34,174 nucleotides of DNA from an uncultured Clostridia bacterium (lineage in GTDB: Bacteria; Bacillota; Clostridia; Oscillospirales; CAG-382): positions 1 to 34,174 of the forward strand of contig CANQTR010000010.1 of NCBI GenBank assembly GCA_947626805.1. The letters run 5' to 3'. The position numbers and the translations under genes were made by a program. Positions 25,529 to 33,463 of this stretch are shown here, piece by piece (the first letter of the stretch is position 1; every line of letters begins with the position of its first letter). The notes below the pieces were generated by a model that was not told the origin of the DNA, made no database searches, and worked only from the letters and a program-made list of their open reading frames with translations.

Positions 25529-25567
25529 AAAGCCGAAACGGGCGACCGCTTTCGGGCCGTCCGTTTC
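25529..25567 (-). terminator. Possible weak terminator after ptsI
   Basis: Minus strand GAAACGG (25567-25561) and CCGTTTC (25541-25535) form a seven-base-pair stem with a 19-base loop, followed by GGCTTTT. The large loop and short U-run make it doubtful, yet it is the only candidate between ptsI and the sigma gene. Read-through from the PTS operon into the sigma gene is possible. Confidence 0.35.
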
Positions 25568-25581
25568 CGCCCGCAAAAAGT

Positions 25582-27282
25582 TCAGATATATTTGCCGAGT
25601 TCCGCTACGACCTGTTTTTCCGTGTCGAGGGAAAGCACGGTTTCGGCAATTCGGTCCGCCTCCGCCTTGCTCCAGCGGGAAATTTCCTTCCGCGTCGCGA
25701 GTACCGAGGTAGGCGTGACGCTGAATTCGTCCAGCCCGAAGGCGACCAGCAACGGAATCAGCGCCGGGTCGGCGGCTGCCTCGCCGCACATTCCGACGGG
25801 TATCCCCGCCGCCCGCGCCGTTTCGATAACGTGCCGAATGGAACGAAGGACCGCCGGGGAGAAGGCGGAATAGAGATACGCCACCTTCGCGTTGCCGCGG
25901 TCGACCGCCATCGTGTAGCCGGTCAGGTCGTTCGTGCCGATACTGAAGAAGTCCGCCTCCTTCGCGAGCCGGTCGGCGACCAGCACGGCGGCGGGCGTTT
26001 CAATCATCACGCCAATCGGGATATCCTTGCGGTAGGGAATAGCCCGTTCGTCCAATTCCGTCATCAGTTCCGCGACCATCGCGCGCACCTGCCGCAATTC
26101 GTCCACGCCCGTCACCAGCGGAATCATGATTCGCAAGTCGCCGTACGCGCTCGCGCGCAAGAGCGCGCGCAATTGTGCGCGGTACATCTCCGGGTTGTGC
26201 AGGCAGTAGCGTATCGCGCGGAACCCGAGGAACGGGTTCTGCTCCTTTTCCATGCCGAGGTAGGGAATTTCCTTGTCGCCGCCGATGTCCAGCGTCCGAA
26301 TGATGACCGGCTTGCCCTTCAGAATCAGCAACGCCTTCTTATACGCTTCAAACTGTTCGTTCTCGCTCGGCATGGCGCTCCTATCCATGAACAGGAACTC
26401 CGTGCGGAACAGCCCGACGCCCTCTCCGTCGTTGGACAGCACGTTTTCCGCGTCCTCCGGCGTGCCGATATTTGCGAACAGTTCCACGCGCCTTCCGTCC
26501 GCGGTCCGTGTCTCCTTCCCGACGAATTTCGCGTTTTCGGCGCGCGCCGCGTTGAAATCCAGCCGCAACTGCATATAGCGGGCGACCGTATCCTCCTCCG
26601 GGGAGGCGACCACCTCGCCCCGAACGCCGTCGACGACCACCAACTGCCCGTCCGCGTACTTCTCCAGCGCGTTCTCCACGCTCAACACCGCCGGGATTTC
26701 CATGGCGCGCGCGAGGATAGCGGCGTGCGAGGTTTTCGAGCCGAGTTCGGTGACAAACCCGACCACGCACTCCCGGTCGATACAGGCGGTCATGGACGGG
26801 GTCAATTCCCGCGCGACCAGCACGGTGTCCTTCGGCAGGTCGGTCAGGTCCACCGTCCGCACGCCGAGCAACAGTCCGAGCATTTCCTGCTTGATGTCGC
26901 TGACGTCGGTCGCCCGCTGACGGGTCATCTCGTCGTCGACCGAGGAGAACATCCCGATGAACAGGTCGCAAACGGACTCCACCGCGCTTTCCGCGCACAC
27001 CCCCTCGTCGATTTGCTTTTCGATTTCGGAGGACATATACGGGTCCTGCAACATCATGATGTGTCCGGTGATGATTTCCGCCGCCGCGTCCCCCGCCGTT
27101 TCCCGAACGCGTTCGCGCAAGCGTTCGTTGCGCTCCAAAAAGCGTCCGAGCGCGTCGGCGAGGCGTTTCTTTTCCGTTTCGGGGTCACAGCCGGTCTTTG
27201 GGGTATAGTGCAGGTCGGCGGGGCGGTACACGACGACCTTCCCGATGCCGTATCCCTTCGACGCGCCGATTCCTTTCTCCAT
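25582..27282 (-). CDS. ptsI: PTS enzyme I (phosphoenolpyruvate-protein phosphotransferase)
   Basis: Enzyme I takes phosphate from phosphoenolpyruvate onto a histidine and passes it to HPr, starting PTS sugar uptake. The 566 residues match the family. The N-terminal domain has the active histidine 186 in GSKTSHAAILARAMEIP, the C-terminal PEP-binding domain has FRTEFLFMDR, IRTLDIGGDKEIPYL, VMIETPAAVLVAD, FSIGTNDLTGYTMAVDR and the active cysteine in GMCGEAAADP (MCGEMAGD is more usual). ATG 27282 follows AAAGGAG. It is the last gene of the fructose operon, 79 bases after ptsH; that gap contains a strong hairpin. Confidence 0.97.
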   Translation of the reverse strand: MEKGIGASKGYGIGKVVVYRPADLHYTPKTGCDPETEKKRLADALGRFLERNERLRERVRETAGDAAAEIITGHIMMLQDPYMSSEIEKQIDEGVCAESAVESVCDLFIGMFSSVDDEMTRQRATDVSDIKQEMLGLLLGVRTVDLTDLPKDTVLVARELTPSMTACIDRECVVGFVTELGSKTSHAAILARAMEIPAVLSVENALEKYADGQLVVVDGVRGEVVASPEEDTVARYMQLRLDFNAARAENAKFVGKETRTADGRRVELFANIGTPEDAENVLSNDGEGVGLFRTEFLFMDRSAMPSENEQFEAYKKALLILKGKPVIIRTLDIGGDKEIPYLGMEKEQNPFLGFRAIRYCLHNPEMYRAQLRALLRASAYGDLRIMIPLVTGVDELRQVRAMVAELMTELDERAIPYRKDIPIGVMIETPAAVLVADRLAKEADFFSIGTNDLTGYTMAVDRGNAKVAYLYSAFSPAVLRSIRHVIETARAAGIPVGMCGEAAADPALIPLLVAFGLDEFSVTPTSVLATRKEISRWSKAEADRIAETVLSLDTEKQVVAELGKYI

Positions 27283-27310
27283 GACGAATCACAACTCCTT
27301 TCCGGGAAAC

Positions 27311-27339
27311 CCGAAGGGAGCGTTTCCCGCCCCCTTCGG
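27311..27339 (-). promoter_or_regulatory. Intercistronic hairpin between ptsH and ptsI
   Basis: Minus strand CCGAAGGGGGCG (27339-27328), loop GGAAA, CGCTCCCTTCGG (27322-27311): twelve base pairs with one G-U pair. No T run follows, so it is unlikely to be a simple terminator. It could stabilise the 3' end of a processed ptsH message, attenuate ptsI, or block a nuclease, any of which would let HPr exceed EI. The ptsI ribosome site lies just downstream, outside the stem. Confidence 0.75.
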
Positions 27340-27361
27340 ACCTTTTCGAAACCTTTCTTCC

Positions 27362-27625
27362 TTATTCGCCCAAACCGCTCTCAATCATGCCGGTCGCCTC
27401 GGCGAGCGCCTCCGTTTCGCGCTCCCCGTCGCAAATGACCTCGACCTCCGTCCCGCATTTGATGCAGGCGGCGATGATGTTCATCAGGCTCTTCGCGTTG
27501 ACGTCTTTGCCGCCCACCCGCAATTTGATGTCGCACGGGTATTTCCCCATCGCGCCGGCGAAACTCGTCGCGGGGCGCATATGGAACCCCATTGCGTTGA
27601 CGACCGTTACTTTTTTGGATACCAT
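27362..27625 (-). CDS. ptsH: HPr phosphocarrier protein
   Basis: HPr carries phosphate from EI to sugar-specific IIA domains via His15 and acts as a catabolite-repression signal when HprK phosphorylates Ser46. The 87 residues have His15 in AMGFHMRPATSF and Ser46 in NAKSLMNIIAACIKCG, both at canonical numbering. The context is unusual: HMRPA rather than HARPA, and NIIAACIKCG in place of the common GVMSLG-type helix, so contacts with CcpA or HprK may differ. It starts behind AAAGGAGG, 14 bases after fruA, and is cotranscribed with the fructose genes. Because both phosphorylation sites are present, it can serve as general HPr rather than a Crh or fructose-only domain. Confidence 0.95.
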   Translation of the reverse strand: MVSKKVTVVNAMGFHMRPATSFAGAMGKYPCDIKLRVGGKDVNAKSLMNIIAACIKCGTEVEVICDGERETEALAEATGMIESGLGE

Positions 27626-27639
27626 GTTCGTTTCCTCCT

Positions 27640-29544
27640 TTATTCTTCGACCTTTTTCTTCAGCAGCGCCAACATCACCATCGTCACGACAGCGCCGGCG
27701 ACCAGCGAAAGCAGGTAATACGGCCAGTTCCCGACCACGGCGAACACGAAGATACCGCCGTGCGGCGCCATCAACGTGCAGTCGAACAGCATCGACAGCC
27801 CGCCCGCGACGCCCGCACCGACCATGCAGGACGGAATGACGCGCAACGGGTCGGACGCGGCGTACGGGATCGCGCCCTCCGTGATGAAGCTGAGACCCAT
27901 GATGTAGTTGACCGGGCCGCTCTTGCGCTCTTGCGCGTTGAAACGGCTCTTGAAGAAGGTGGTGGCAAGCGCGATTCCGAGCGGAGGCACCATGCCGCCA
28001 ATCATGACCGCCGCCATGATGTCGTAGTTGCCGGAGGTGATAGCCGCCGTGCCGAACACATACGCCGCCTTGTTGAACGGGCCGCCCATGTCGATGGCCA
28101 TCATCGCGCCCAGCACGATGCCGAGCAGGACCTTACTCGACTGCCCCATGGAGTTGAGCAGGTCGGTGAGCGCCGTATTGAGCATACCCATGAAGGGGTT
28201 GACCGCGCACATGACCACCGCAATCATGCCCAGCCCGACGAGCGGATAAATCAGCACCGGCTTGATTCCCTCAAGCGCTTTCGGCAGTTTGTCGCACAGC
28301 TTTTCCAGCCCGAGCATCAGGTAACCGCCGACGAAGCCCGCGAAGAGCGCGCCGAGGAATCCGGACGGCACGTCGCCGCCGACCGCCAGAAACGTCGCGC
28401 CGGTCGTCGCGAGATAACCGCCGACCAGACCAATCAGGAACCCCGGACGGTCCGCGATGGAAAGTCCGATGAAGCCCGCCAGAATCGGTACCATGAAGTT
28501 GAACGCGGCGTTGCCGATGGTTTTGAAGAAGGCGGCGACCGGGGTCGCGGTGCCGAAATTGCTGTCTTGCGGGGCGCCCATGATGGTGTCAATCAGGAAC
28601 GCGATAGCGATGAAGATACCGCCCGCGACGACGAACGGGAGCATATTGGAAACGCCGTTCATCAGATGCTTATAAATCTTCCGGCCGAAACTCTCGCCCT
28701 CCTCCCCGCTGTCGGCGGCTTTCGCGCCGGTGTGGTGATAGACCGGCGCCTGCTCGCTCAGGACGCGCTCGATGAGTTCTTTCGGTTTCTTGATACCGTC
28801 GGAAACCTTGACGCTGATGAGTTTCTTGCCGTCGAAACGCGACATTTCGACGCTCTTGTCGGCGGCGATGATGATACCGTCCGCGTCCGCGATTTCCTGT
28901 TTGGTCAGCACGTTTTTCGCGCCGCCGGAGCCGTTCGTTTCGGCCTTGAGCGGGATTCCCATTTCCTTTCCCGCCTTTTCCAGCGCCTCGGCGGCCATGT
29001 AGGTGTGCGCGATACCGGTCGGGCATGCGGTCACGGCGAGGACGCGGTAGCCCTCCTGTTTTGCCGCGGTACCGGGCGTTTCGGGGTACTTTTCCGCCTC
29101 CTTGCGGTCGATGACGGCGAGGAATTCCGCCGCTGTCGAAGCGTTGAGCAGGTCGCTTCGGAACGCTTCGTCCATCAGCAGGGTCATCAGTCGGGACAGC
29201 ACTTCGAGGTGCAGATTCCCGTCCTCCGGCGCCGCAATCATGAACAGCAGGTCGGAGGGCTTTCCGTCGAGCGATTCGTAATCCACGCCGGCGGGCACCG
29301 TGATAGCGGCAAGACCGGGTTTCGCGACGGCGGACGTCTTCGCGTGCGGAATCGCAATGCCGTCGCCGACGGCGGTGGAGCCTTGCGCCTCCCGCGCGAG
29401 GATTTGCGCTTTGTAGGTCTCCCGGTCGTTGAGGTTTCCCGCCTTCTCGTGCAGCGCGATGAGCGCGTCAATCGCTTCCGCTTTCGAGGAGAGCGTACGG
29501 TTCAGGGAGATGCTTTTTTCGGACAAAAGATCTGTGATACGCAT
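27640..29544 (-). CDS. fruA: Fructose-specific PTS permease, IIABC fusion
   Basis: This permease imports fructose and phosphorylates it to fructose-1-phosphate. The 634 residues are ordered IIA (active His67 in AIPHAKTS), IIB (active Cys174 in VTACPTGIAHTYMAAEAL) and a IIC membrane domain from about residue 290 (LMNGVSNMLPFVVAGGIFIA), with roughly ten hydrophobic segments and the conserved ITEGAIPYAASDPLRVIP loop near the C-terminus. A linker of about 25 residues with VYHHTGAKAADSGEEGE joins IIB and IIC. ATG 29544 follows AAGGAGGAAA. It follows fruK and precedes ptsH, so the sugar permease and its phosphate donors are made together. Confidence 0.96.
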   Translation of the reverse strand: MRITDLLSEKSISLNRTLSSKAEAIDALIALHEKAGNLNDRETYKAQILAREAQGSTAVGDGIAIPHAKTSAVAKPGLAAITVPAGVDYESLDGKPSDLLFMIAAPEDGNLHLEVLSRLMTLLMDEAFRSDLLNASTAAEFLAVIDRKEAEKYPETPGTAAKQEGYRVLAVTACPTGIAHTYMAAEALEKAGKEMGIPLKAETNGSGGAKNVLTKQEIADADGIIIAADKSVEMSRFDGKKLISVKVSDGIKKPKELIERVLSEQAPVYHHTGAKAADSGEEGESFGRKIYKHLMNGVSNMLPFVVAGGIFIAIAFLIDTIMGAPQDSNFGTATPVAAFFKTIGNAAFNFMVPILAGFIGLSIADRPGFLIGLVGGYLATTGATFLAVGGDVPSGFLGALFAGFVGGYLMLGLEKLCDKLPKALEGIKPVLIYPLVGLGMIAVVMCAVNPFMGMLNTALTDLLNSMGQSSKVLLGIVLGAMMAIDMGGPFNKAAYVFGTAAITSGNYDIMAAVMIGGMVPPLGIALATTFFKSRFNAQERKSGPVNYIMGLSFITEGAIPYAASDPLRVIPSCMVGAGVAGGLSMLFDCTLMAPHGGIFVFAVVGNWPYYLLSLVAGAVVTMVMLALLKKKVEE

Positions 29545-29582
29545 GGGGTTTCCTCCTTAAAATGTATTTTGTTTTTTGTTTT

Positions 29583-30485
29583 TTACGGTTGTAACAACAG
29601 GCGTTCCACGTCCTCCCGCTTTGCGAGCCCTTCGCTGAAGGCGGTCGCGCCGCCCGCCGCGCTGCCGAGCGCGAGCGCGTAGGCGTAGTCCCGTTTTTCC
29701 TCATATCCCGCGAGGAACCCGGCGACCATGGAATCCCCGGCTCCGACGGTGTTGACGACCTTTCCCTGCTTCGCGCCCGCCGTATGCAGGCGCCCGGTCT
29801 CGTCCAGCAGGACCGCGCCCTTGCCGCCCATGGACACCAGCACGTTGACCGCGCCGAGTTCCTGCAGTCGTTTCGCGTACACCGCCGTATCGTCGACGGT
29901 CTCGACGCGGACGCCGAACAGTTCGCCGAGTTCGTCGTTGTTGGGCTTGACTAAGAACGGCCGGTAGGGCAGCGCCTTACGGAGCAAATCCTTCGTCGCG
30001 TCCACGACGAACCGCACGCCCCGCCCCTGCAGACGTTCCAGAATGCGCTCGTACAGGTCGGACGGGAGCGTATCCGGGATACTGCCCGCCAGCACGAGCG
30101 TGTCGCCCTCGCCCAGCCCTTCCAGTTTCCCGAACAGGGCGTCCACGTCCGCCTCCGTAATCTCCGGCCCGCGCCCGTTGACGTCGGTCTCCCCCCGCGA
30201 GCGGATTTTGACGTTGATACGGGTAAAACCGTTCGCGAGGTGCACGAAATCCGTCCGGATACGTCCGCCCTGCAGCGAATGTTCCAGCGCGCTCCCGGTG
30301 AACCCGGCGAGGAACCCGGTCGCGACGGACGGGAACCCCAGCTCCTGCAGGACCAGCGACACGTTCACGCCTTTTCCGCCGTAGAAGATGCGTTCCCGGA
30401 CCGCACGATTGATACTGCCCGCTTGGAGTTCCGGGACGAACACGAGATAATCGATTGCGGGATTGCAAGTGACGGTACAAATCAT
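29583..30485 (-). CDS. fruK: 1-phosphofructokinase
   Basis: PfkB-family kinase that converts fructose-1-phosphate to fructose-1,6-bisphosphate, linking FruA to glycolysis. The 300 residues show TCNPAIDYLVFVPE at the N-terminus, GGKGVNVSLVLQELG (about 37-51), LAGSIPDTLPSDLY, KPNNDELGELFG, SMGGKGAVL and the catalytic-aspartate motif NTVGAGDSMVAGFLAGY (about 246-262). Tagatose-6-phosphate kinase is an alternative in this subfamily, but the neighbouring fructose permease decides it. The start overlaps the fruR stop by ATGA and carries AGAGGAGG upstream. Confidence 0.94.
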   Translation of the reverse strand: MICTVTCNPAIDYLVFVPELQAGSINRAVRERIFYGGKGVNVSLVLQELGFPSVATGFLAGFTGSALEHSLQGGRIRTDFVHLANGFTRINVKIRSRGETDVNGRGPEITEADVDALFGKLEGLGEGDTLVLAGSIPDTLPSDLYERILERLQGRGVRFVVDATKDLLRKALPYRPFLVKPNNDELGELFGVRVETVDDTAVYAKRLQELGAVNVLVSMGGKGAVLLDETGRLHTAGAKQGKVVNTVGAGDSMVAGFLAGYEEKRDYAYALALGSAAGGATAFSEGLAKREDVERLLLQP

Positions 30486-31231
30486 ACGCCTACCTCCTCT
30501 ATGACCGCGTCCTTCCGAAACGCCGCGTCCGGCAGGCGGTCGGTAATCACGCGCGCCATGTGCAGGGGCGCGAAGGTCACCGCCGCGATTTTGCCGAACT
30601 TGGAATGGTCGGCGAGGACATACGGGTGCAACGTTTTTTCCGCGACGCGCTTCTTCACGCTCGCTTCGTCCATATAGTGGGTCGTAAATCCGGCTGTTTC
30701 CTCAATGCCGTTGGCGCCGAGGAAACATTTTGTAAAATTAAAGCGTTCGACGGTTTCCAGACAGCCCATGCCCACCAGCGCCTCCGTCGGCGTTTTGACC
30801 TCCCCGCCGGTCAGGTACACCCGGAACCCCCGCCGCGCGAGGGCGTGCGCGTGACCGTAGGCGTTTGTGACATAGGTCGCGCTGCGGCAGGAAATGTACG
30901 GCAGCATCTTTTGCGTCGTCGTTCCGGCGTCCAGAAAGACCACGTCGTTCTCCTCGAGCAGGGACGCGGCGTACCGCCCGACGGTTTCCTTTTCCGACTG
31001 GTGGAGCCGCAATTTCTCATTCATGTCCGGTTCGTGCAAAAGCATTTCCGCGTTCGGCAGGGACGCGCCGCCCGGCACCTTGCGCAACCGCCCCGCGGTC
31101 GCCAGCGCCGCCAAATCCCGCCGGACCGTCGATTCGGACGCCCCCGTCAGCAGCGCCAAATCCGCCACTTTTGCCGAACGGTTGACCGCCAACGCTGCCA
31201 AAATCCGTTCCTGCCGTTCCACACTCAACAT
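30482..31231 (-). CDS. fruR: DeoR-family transcriptional regulator of the fructose operon
   Basis: DeoR-type repressor that probably responds to a fructose phosphate. The 249 residues have an N-terminal winged helix (MLSVERQERILAALAVN, then LLTGASESTVRRDLAAL with recognition helix about 33-44 and GRLRKVPGGA) and a C-terminal sugar-phosphate isomerase-like domain (DVVFLDAGTTTQKML, YVTNAYGHAHALARRG, LTGGEVKTPTEALVG, ADHSKFGKI). ATG 31231 is chosen for AAAGGA ten bases upstream and for matching the usual 250-residue length; a longer reading from 31321 would start upstream of the promoter. It is the first gene of its operon, so it likely autoregulates. Confidence 0.93.
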   Translation of the reverse strand: MLSVERQERILAALAVNRSAKVADLALLTGASESTVRRDLAALATAGRLRKVPGGASLPNAEMLLHEPDMNEKLRLHQSEKETVGRYAASLLEENDVVFLDAGTTTQKMLPYISCRSATYVTNAYGHAHALARRGFRVYLTGGEVKTPTEALVGMGCLETVERFNFTKCFLGANGIEETAGFTTHYMDEASVKKRVAEKTLHPYVLADHSKFGKIAAVTFAPLHMARVITDRLPDAAFRKDAVIEEVGV

Positions 31232-31268
31232 TTTCAACAATTCCTTTGTCTGTTCTGTTCGTATTTTC

Positions 31269-31297
31269 AGTATATCAGATATTTTTTCGTTTGTCAA
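31269..31297 (-). promoter_or_regulatory. Sigma-A promoter of the fruRKA-ptsHI operon
   Basis: Minus strand TTGACA (31297-31292), a 17-base spacer and TATACT (31274-31269). The start is near 31262, with a leader of about 31 bases before fruR. No second promoter was recognised before ptsI, so general PTS proteins may depend on this one. Confidence 0.88.
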
Positions 31298-31306
31298 CCG
31301 TTTTTG

Positions 31307-31324
31307 TTCAAAATCTTTCAAAAT
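31307..31324 (-). promoter_or_regulatory. Candidate FruR operator: direct repeat upstream of the -35 box
   Basis: On the minus strand ATTTTGAA occurs twice, at 31324-31317 and 31314-31307, ten bases apart (one helical turn), just upstream of the fru -35 box. DeoR-family regulators often bind direct repeats at such positions. The AT-rich setting means it could arise by chance; assignment is inference. Confidence 0.4.
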
Positions 31325-31486
31325 TTTTCACATTTTTGGCTTTTTCGTTCATTTTCCGCCAAATGTGCGCATCGAAACCGGATTTTTCCGCCCTCCCGTT
31401 TCCGAAAAATGCCGCGCCCGCGCATTTCGAAACGCGGCGCGCGGAAAAAGGTTTGCAACAAATTCACGCCAAATTCAAAAAACCCC
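31325..31486. other. Intergenic region between divergent fruR and SRP RNA promoters, with a GC-rich hairpin
   Basis: No gene is supported in this stretch. It holds an inverted repeat at 31413-31441: CGCGCCCGCG and CGCGGCGCG around CATTTCGAAA, nine base pairs with one bulged C, in an otherwise AT-rich segment. Neither strand has a following U-run suited to termination. It separates two diverging promoters, and may insulate them or be a protein-binding site; nothing more can be said. Confidence 0.5.
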
Positions 31487-31515
31487 TTGCAAATCGGCGG
31501 AAATTGTGGTATACT
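31487..31515 (+). promoter_or_regulatory. Sigma-A promoter of the SRP RNA gene
   Basis: TTGCAA (31487-31492), a 17-base spacer and TATACT (31510-31515). The start would be near 31522, about 35 bases before the mature 5' end predicted from pairing, in line with a processed precursor as known for Bacillus scRNA. Confidence 0.83.
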
Positions 31516-31555
31516 GAATCCGTAAGAACCCGGTCGGGCGCGCCCGGCGGGGGGG

Positions 31556-31854
31556 AACGGGGTATGGAAGATGACCATACTATCCGGGGAGTTAGCGGTG
31601 CCTTGTACCTGCAATCCGCTCCAGCAGGGGGGATAGGCCGGGATGAGGGCAAGGTTTGTGTCGCCGCGCCTCTGCAAAGCCGTTGAGAAATGGGTCCCGC
31701 GCAATTCGCGCCTGTGAACCATGTCAGGTGGGGAACCAAGCAGCATTAAGCAGTCTCGCGGATGTGCCGCGGGGTCGCCTGTTTTGAGGCCGCGCAGGGG
31801 TTTACGGATGGAAGCGTTGCTCGAACCCGGCTGTATGGTCATCCTGCATACCCT
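31556..31854 (+). ncRNA. ffs: Signal recognition particle RNA, large Gram-positive type with Alu domain
   Basis: SRP RNA binds Ffh and directs nascent membrane and secreted proteins to FtsY. The roughly 299 nucleotides begin and end with complementary strands (GGGGTATGGAAGATGACCAT near the 5' end, ATGGTCATCCTGCATACCC at the 3' end). The Alu-domain block GGGGAGTTAGCGGTGCC with TGTACCTGCAATCCGCT follows at 31586-31620, and the S domain is at about 31715-31750 with TGAACCATGTCAGGT, the GGAA tetraloop and AAGCAGCATTAAGCAG. Below the tetraloop the pairs are GG/CC where Bacillus has CC/GG, a compensatory swap that supports the fold. It precedes dnaX, as in Bacillus. Confidence 0.94.
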
Positions 31855-31868
31855 GTTTTTCGTTTTTT
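31836..31868 (+). terminator. 3' end and likely termination site of SRP RNA
   Basis: The closing helix strand of the SRP RNA (GGTCATCCTGCATACCC) is followed by TGTTTTTCGTTTTTTT, an interrupted U-run. The long terminal helix with this tail could terminate transcription. As no separate promoter is seen for dnaX, partial read-through is probable. Confidence 0.6.
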
Positions 31869-31901
31869 TGCCGTCGATTTTACCGTTATGGAGGGATTTT
31901 C

Positions 31902-33431
31902 GTGTATCAGGCGCTCTACCGCAAATGGCGTCCGCGGACGTTCGACGAGGTCAGCGGTCAAAGCCACGTTACGGAAATCCTACGCACGCAATGTCGGGAC
32001 GGTCGCGTCGCACACGCCTATCTTTTTTGCGGCACGCGCGGCACCGGAAAGACCTCCGTCGCGAAAATCCTCGCCAAAGCGGTCAACTGTGAATCGCCGG
32101 TCGACGGGAACCCCTGCAACCGCTGTCCCGCCTGCCGGGAAATCGACGCGGGGCTTTCGACGGACGTGCTGGAGATAGACGCGGCAAGCAACAACGGCGT
32201 CGACGATATCCGCGCCCTACGGGAGGAAGTCGTCTATCCCCCGTCGGTGCTGAAAAAGCGGGTCTACATCATCGACGAGGTCCATATGCTCACGAACGAA
32301 GCGTTCAACGCCCTGCTCAAAACGCTGGAGGAGCCGCCCGAATACATCCTGTTTATCCTCGCGACGACCGAGCTTTCCCAACTGCCCGCCACCATCGTTT
32401 CCCGCTGCCTCCGCTTTGATTTCAACCGCCTGTCGGAGGAAGTCATCGCCGAACGGTTGCGTTTCGTCGCCGGGCAGGAGGGCATTTCGCTCGGTGAGGG
32501 CGCGCCGGAACTGCTTGCACGGCTTGCGGACGGGGCGATGCGGGACGGGCTTTCCATTCTCGAAGCCTGCACCGCCGGGGTCGGCGAAACGAACGCGGTC
32601 ACGGCGGAGGTCGTGCGGGACCGTTTGGGCATCGCCGACGCGGACCGTCTGCTCGCGTTCTACCGCGCTTGCGCAAAGCAGGATGCGCCGGGCGCGCTCG
32701 ACCTGCTCGGCGAAGTGCACCGTTCTTCGAAGGACCTTTCGGTGTTCCTCGATGACCTTTCGGTGCTTGCGCGGGACCTGCTGATCTTGCGGCAGACCGC
32801 CGGACGGGTCAAGCGGTCGGATTTGCGTTTTCCCGCCGAGGCGGCGGCGCTCTTAGAGGAGTTTCCGTCCTATTTCACGCCGGAAACGCTGTTCTGGATT
32901 TGCTCCCTGCTCGATGAAACGCAAAGCCGCATGACCCGTTACAGCACGAACAAGAAAATGCTTTTGGAATTCGCCGCCATCCGGCTGTGCGACCTCACCC
33001 TGAACGACAGCCTGCAGGCCCTCGCCGCCCGCGTCGCGCGGTTGGAAAAGGGATTCGTCCCGCCGGCCGCCGCGCCGCAGGAATCGATTCCGCCCGCGCC
33101 GCAAAGCAGCCCGTCGCCTACGACGGACGACGCGGAACCGCCGACCGTCGAAACGCAGGCCGACGCGTTCGGTCAATACGCCGAACTCGCCGAGGAACTC
33201 GCCGGACACCCGGACCTCCTGCCGTATGTGCGGAAACTGACGGCGACGATGGAAGGGGACAAGTTCGTCATCCTCGCCGACCCGTTCACCAACCGTATGC
33301 TCCAGCGCGGGAGCAACGTGCAGGCGCTTGCCAACGCGGTCCGCGCCGTGACCGGAAAATCCTACGTTTTGCTGTTCCGCGACCGCGCGCCCGGCGAAAG
33401 CGGCCCGAAACCCATCGAAGAAATCACATAA
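31902..33431 (+). CDS. dnaX: DNA polymerase III subunit gamma/tau
   Basis: DnaX is the ATPase motor of the clamp loader in the replicative polymerase. The 509 residues show ALYRKWRPRTFDEVSGQ (4-20), Walker A GTRGTGKT (44-51), a zinc site with cysteines 63, 72, 75 and 78, Walker B YIIDEVHMLTNEAFNALLKTLEEPP (two blocks), sensor ATTE and the SRC motif. After the domain III core comes a proline-rich linker (about 390-420, PPAAAPQESIPPAPQSS) and a short C-terminal domain. The start is GTG at 31902, six bases after GGAGGG. No A-rich frameshift site like that of E. coli was seen, so probably one product is made. ebfC follows after 32 bases. Confidence 0.95.
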   Translation: MYQALYRKWRPRTFDEVSGQSHVTEILRTQCRDGRVAHAYLFCGTRGTGKTSVAKILAKAVNCESPVDGNPCNRCPACREIDAGLSTDVLEIDAASNNGVDDIRALREEVVYPPSVLKKRVYIIDEVHMLTNEAFNALLKTLEEPPEYILFILATTELSQLPATIVSRCLRFDFNRLSEEVIAERLRFVAGQEGISLGEGAPELLARLADGAMRDGLSILEACTAGVGETNAVTAEVVRDRLGIADADRLLAFYRACAKQDAPGALDLLGEVHRSSKDLSVFLDDLSVLARDLLILRQTAGRVKRSDLRFPAEAAALLEEFPSYFTPETLFWICSLLDETQSRMTRYSTNKKMLLEFAAIRLCDLTLNDSLQALAARVARLEKGFVPPAAAPQESIPPAPQSSPSPTTDDAEPPTVETQADAFGQYAELAEELAGHPDLLPYVRKLTATMEGDKFVILADPFTNRMLQRGSNVQALANAVRAVTGKSYVLLFRDRAPGESGPKPIEEIT

Positions 33432-33463
33432 ACCAAGCGTTTCAAAAGAAAGGAACCGACCGA

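Noticed and set aside
31280..31300. CcpA (cre) site overlapping the fru promoter
   Set aside because: The sequence TTGACAAACGAAAAAAT does not keep the spacing of the cre consensus; the resemblance is due to the -35 box and A-rich context.
31232..31321. Longer fruR reading frame starting at 31321
   Set aside because: It would begin upstream of the -10 and -35 boxes and extends beyond the normal DeoR N-terminus.
32940..33010. E. coli-like frameshift signal in dnaX to make gamma and tau
   Set aside because: The only A-rich stretch (AAGAAAATG) lacks a slippery heptamer and a following stem, and the frame continues without a nearby shifted stop of interest.
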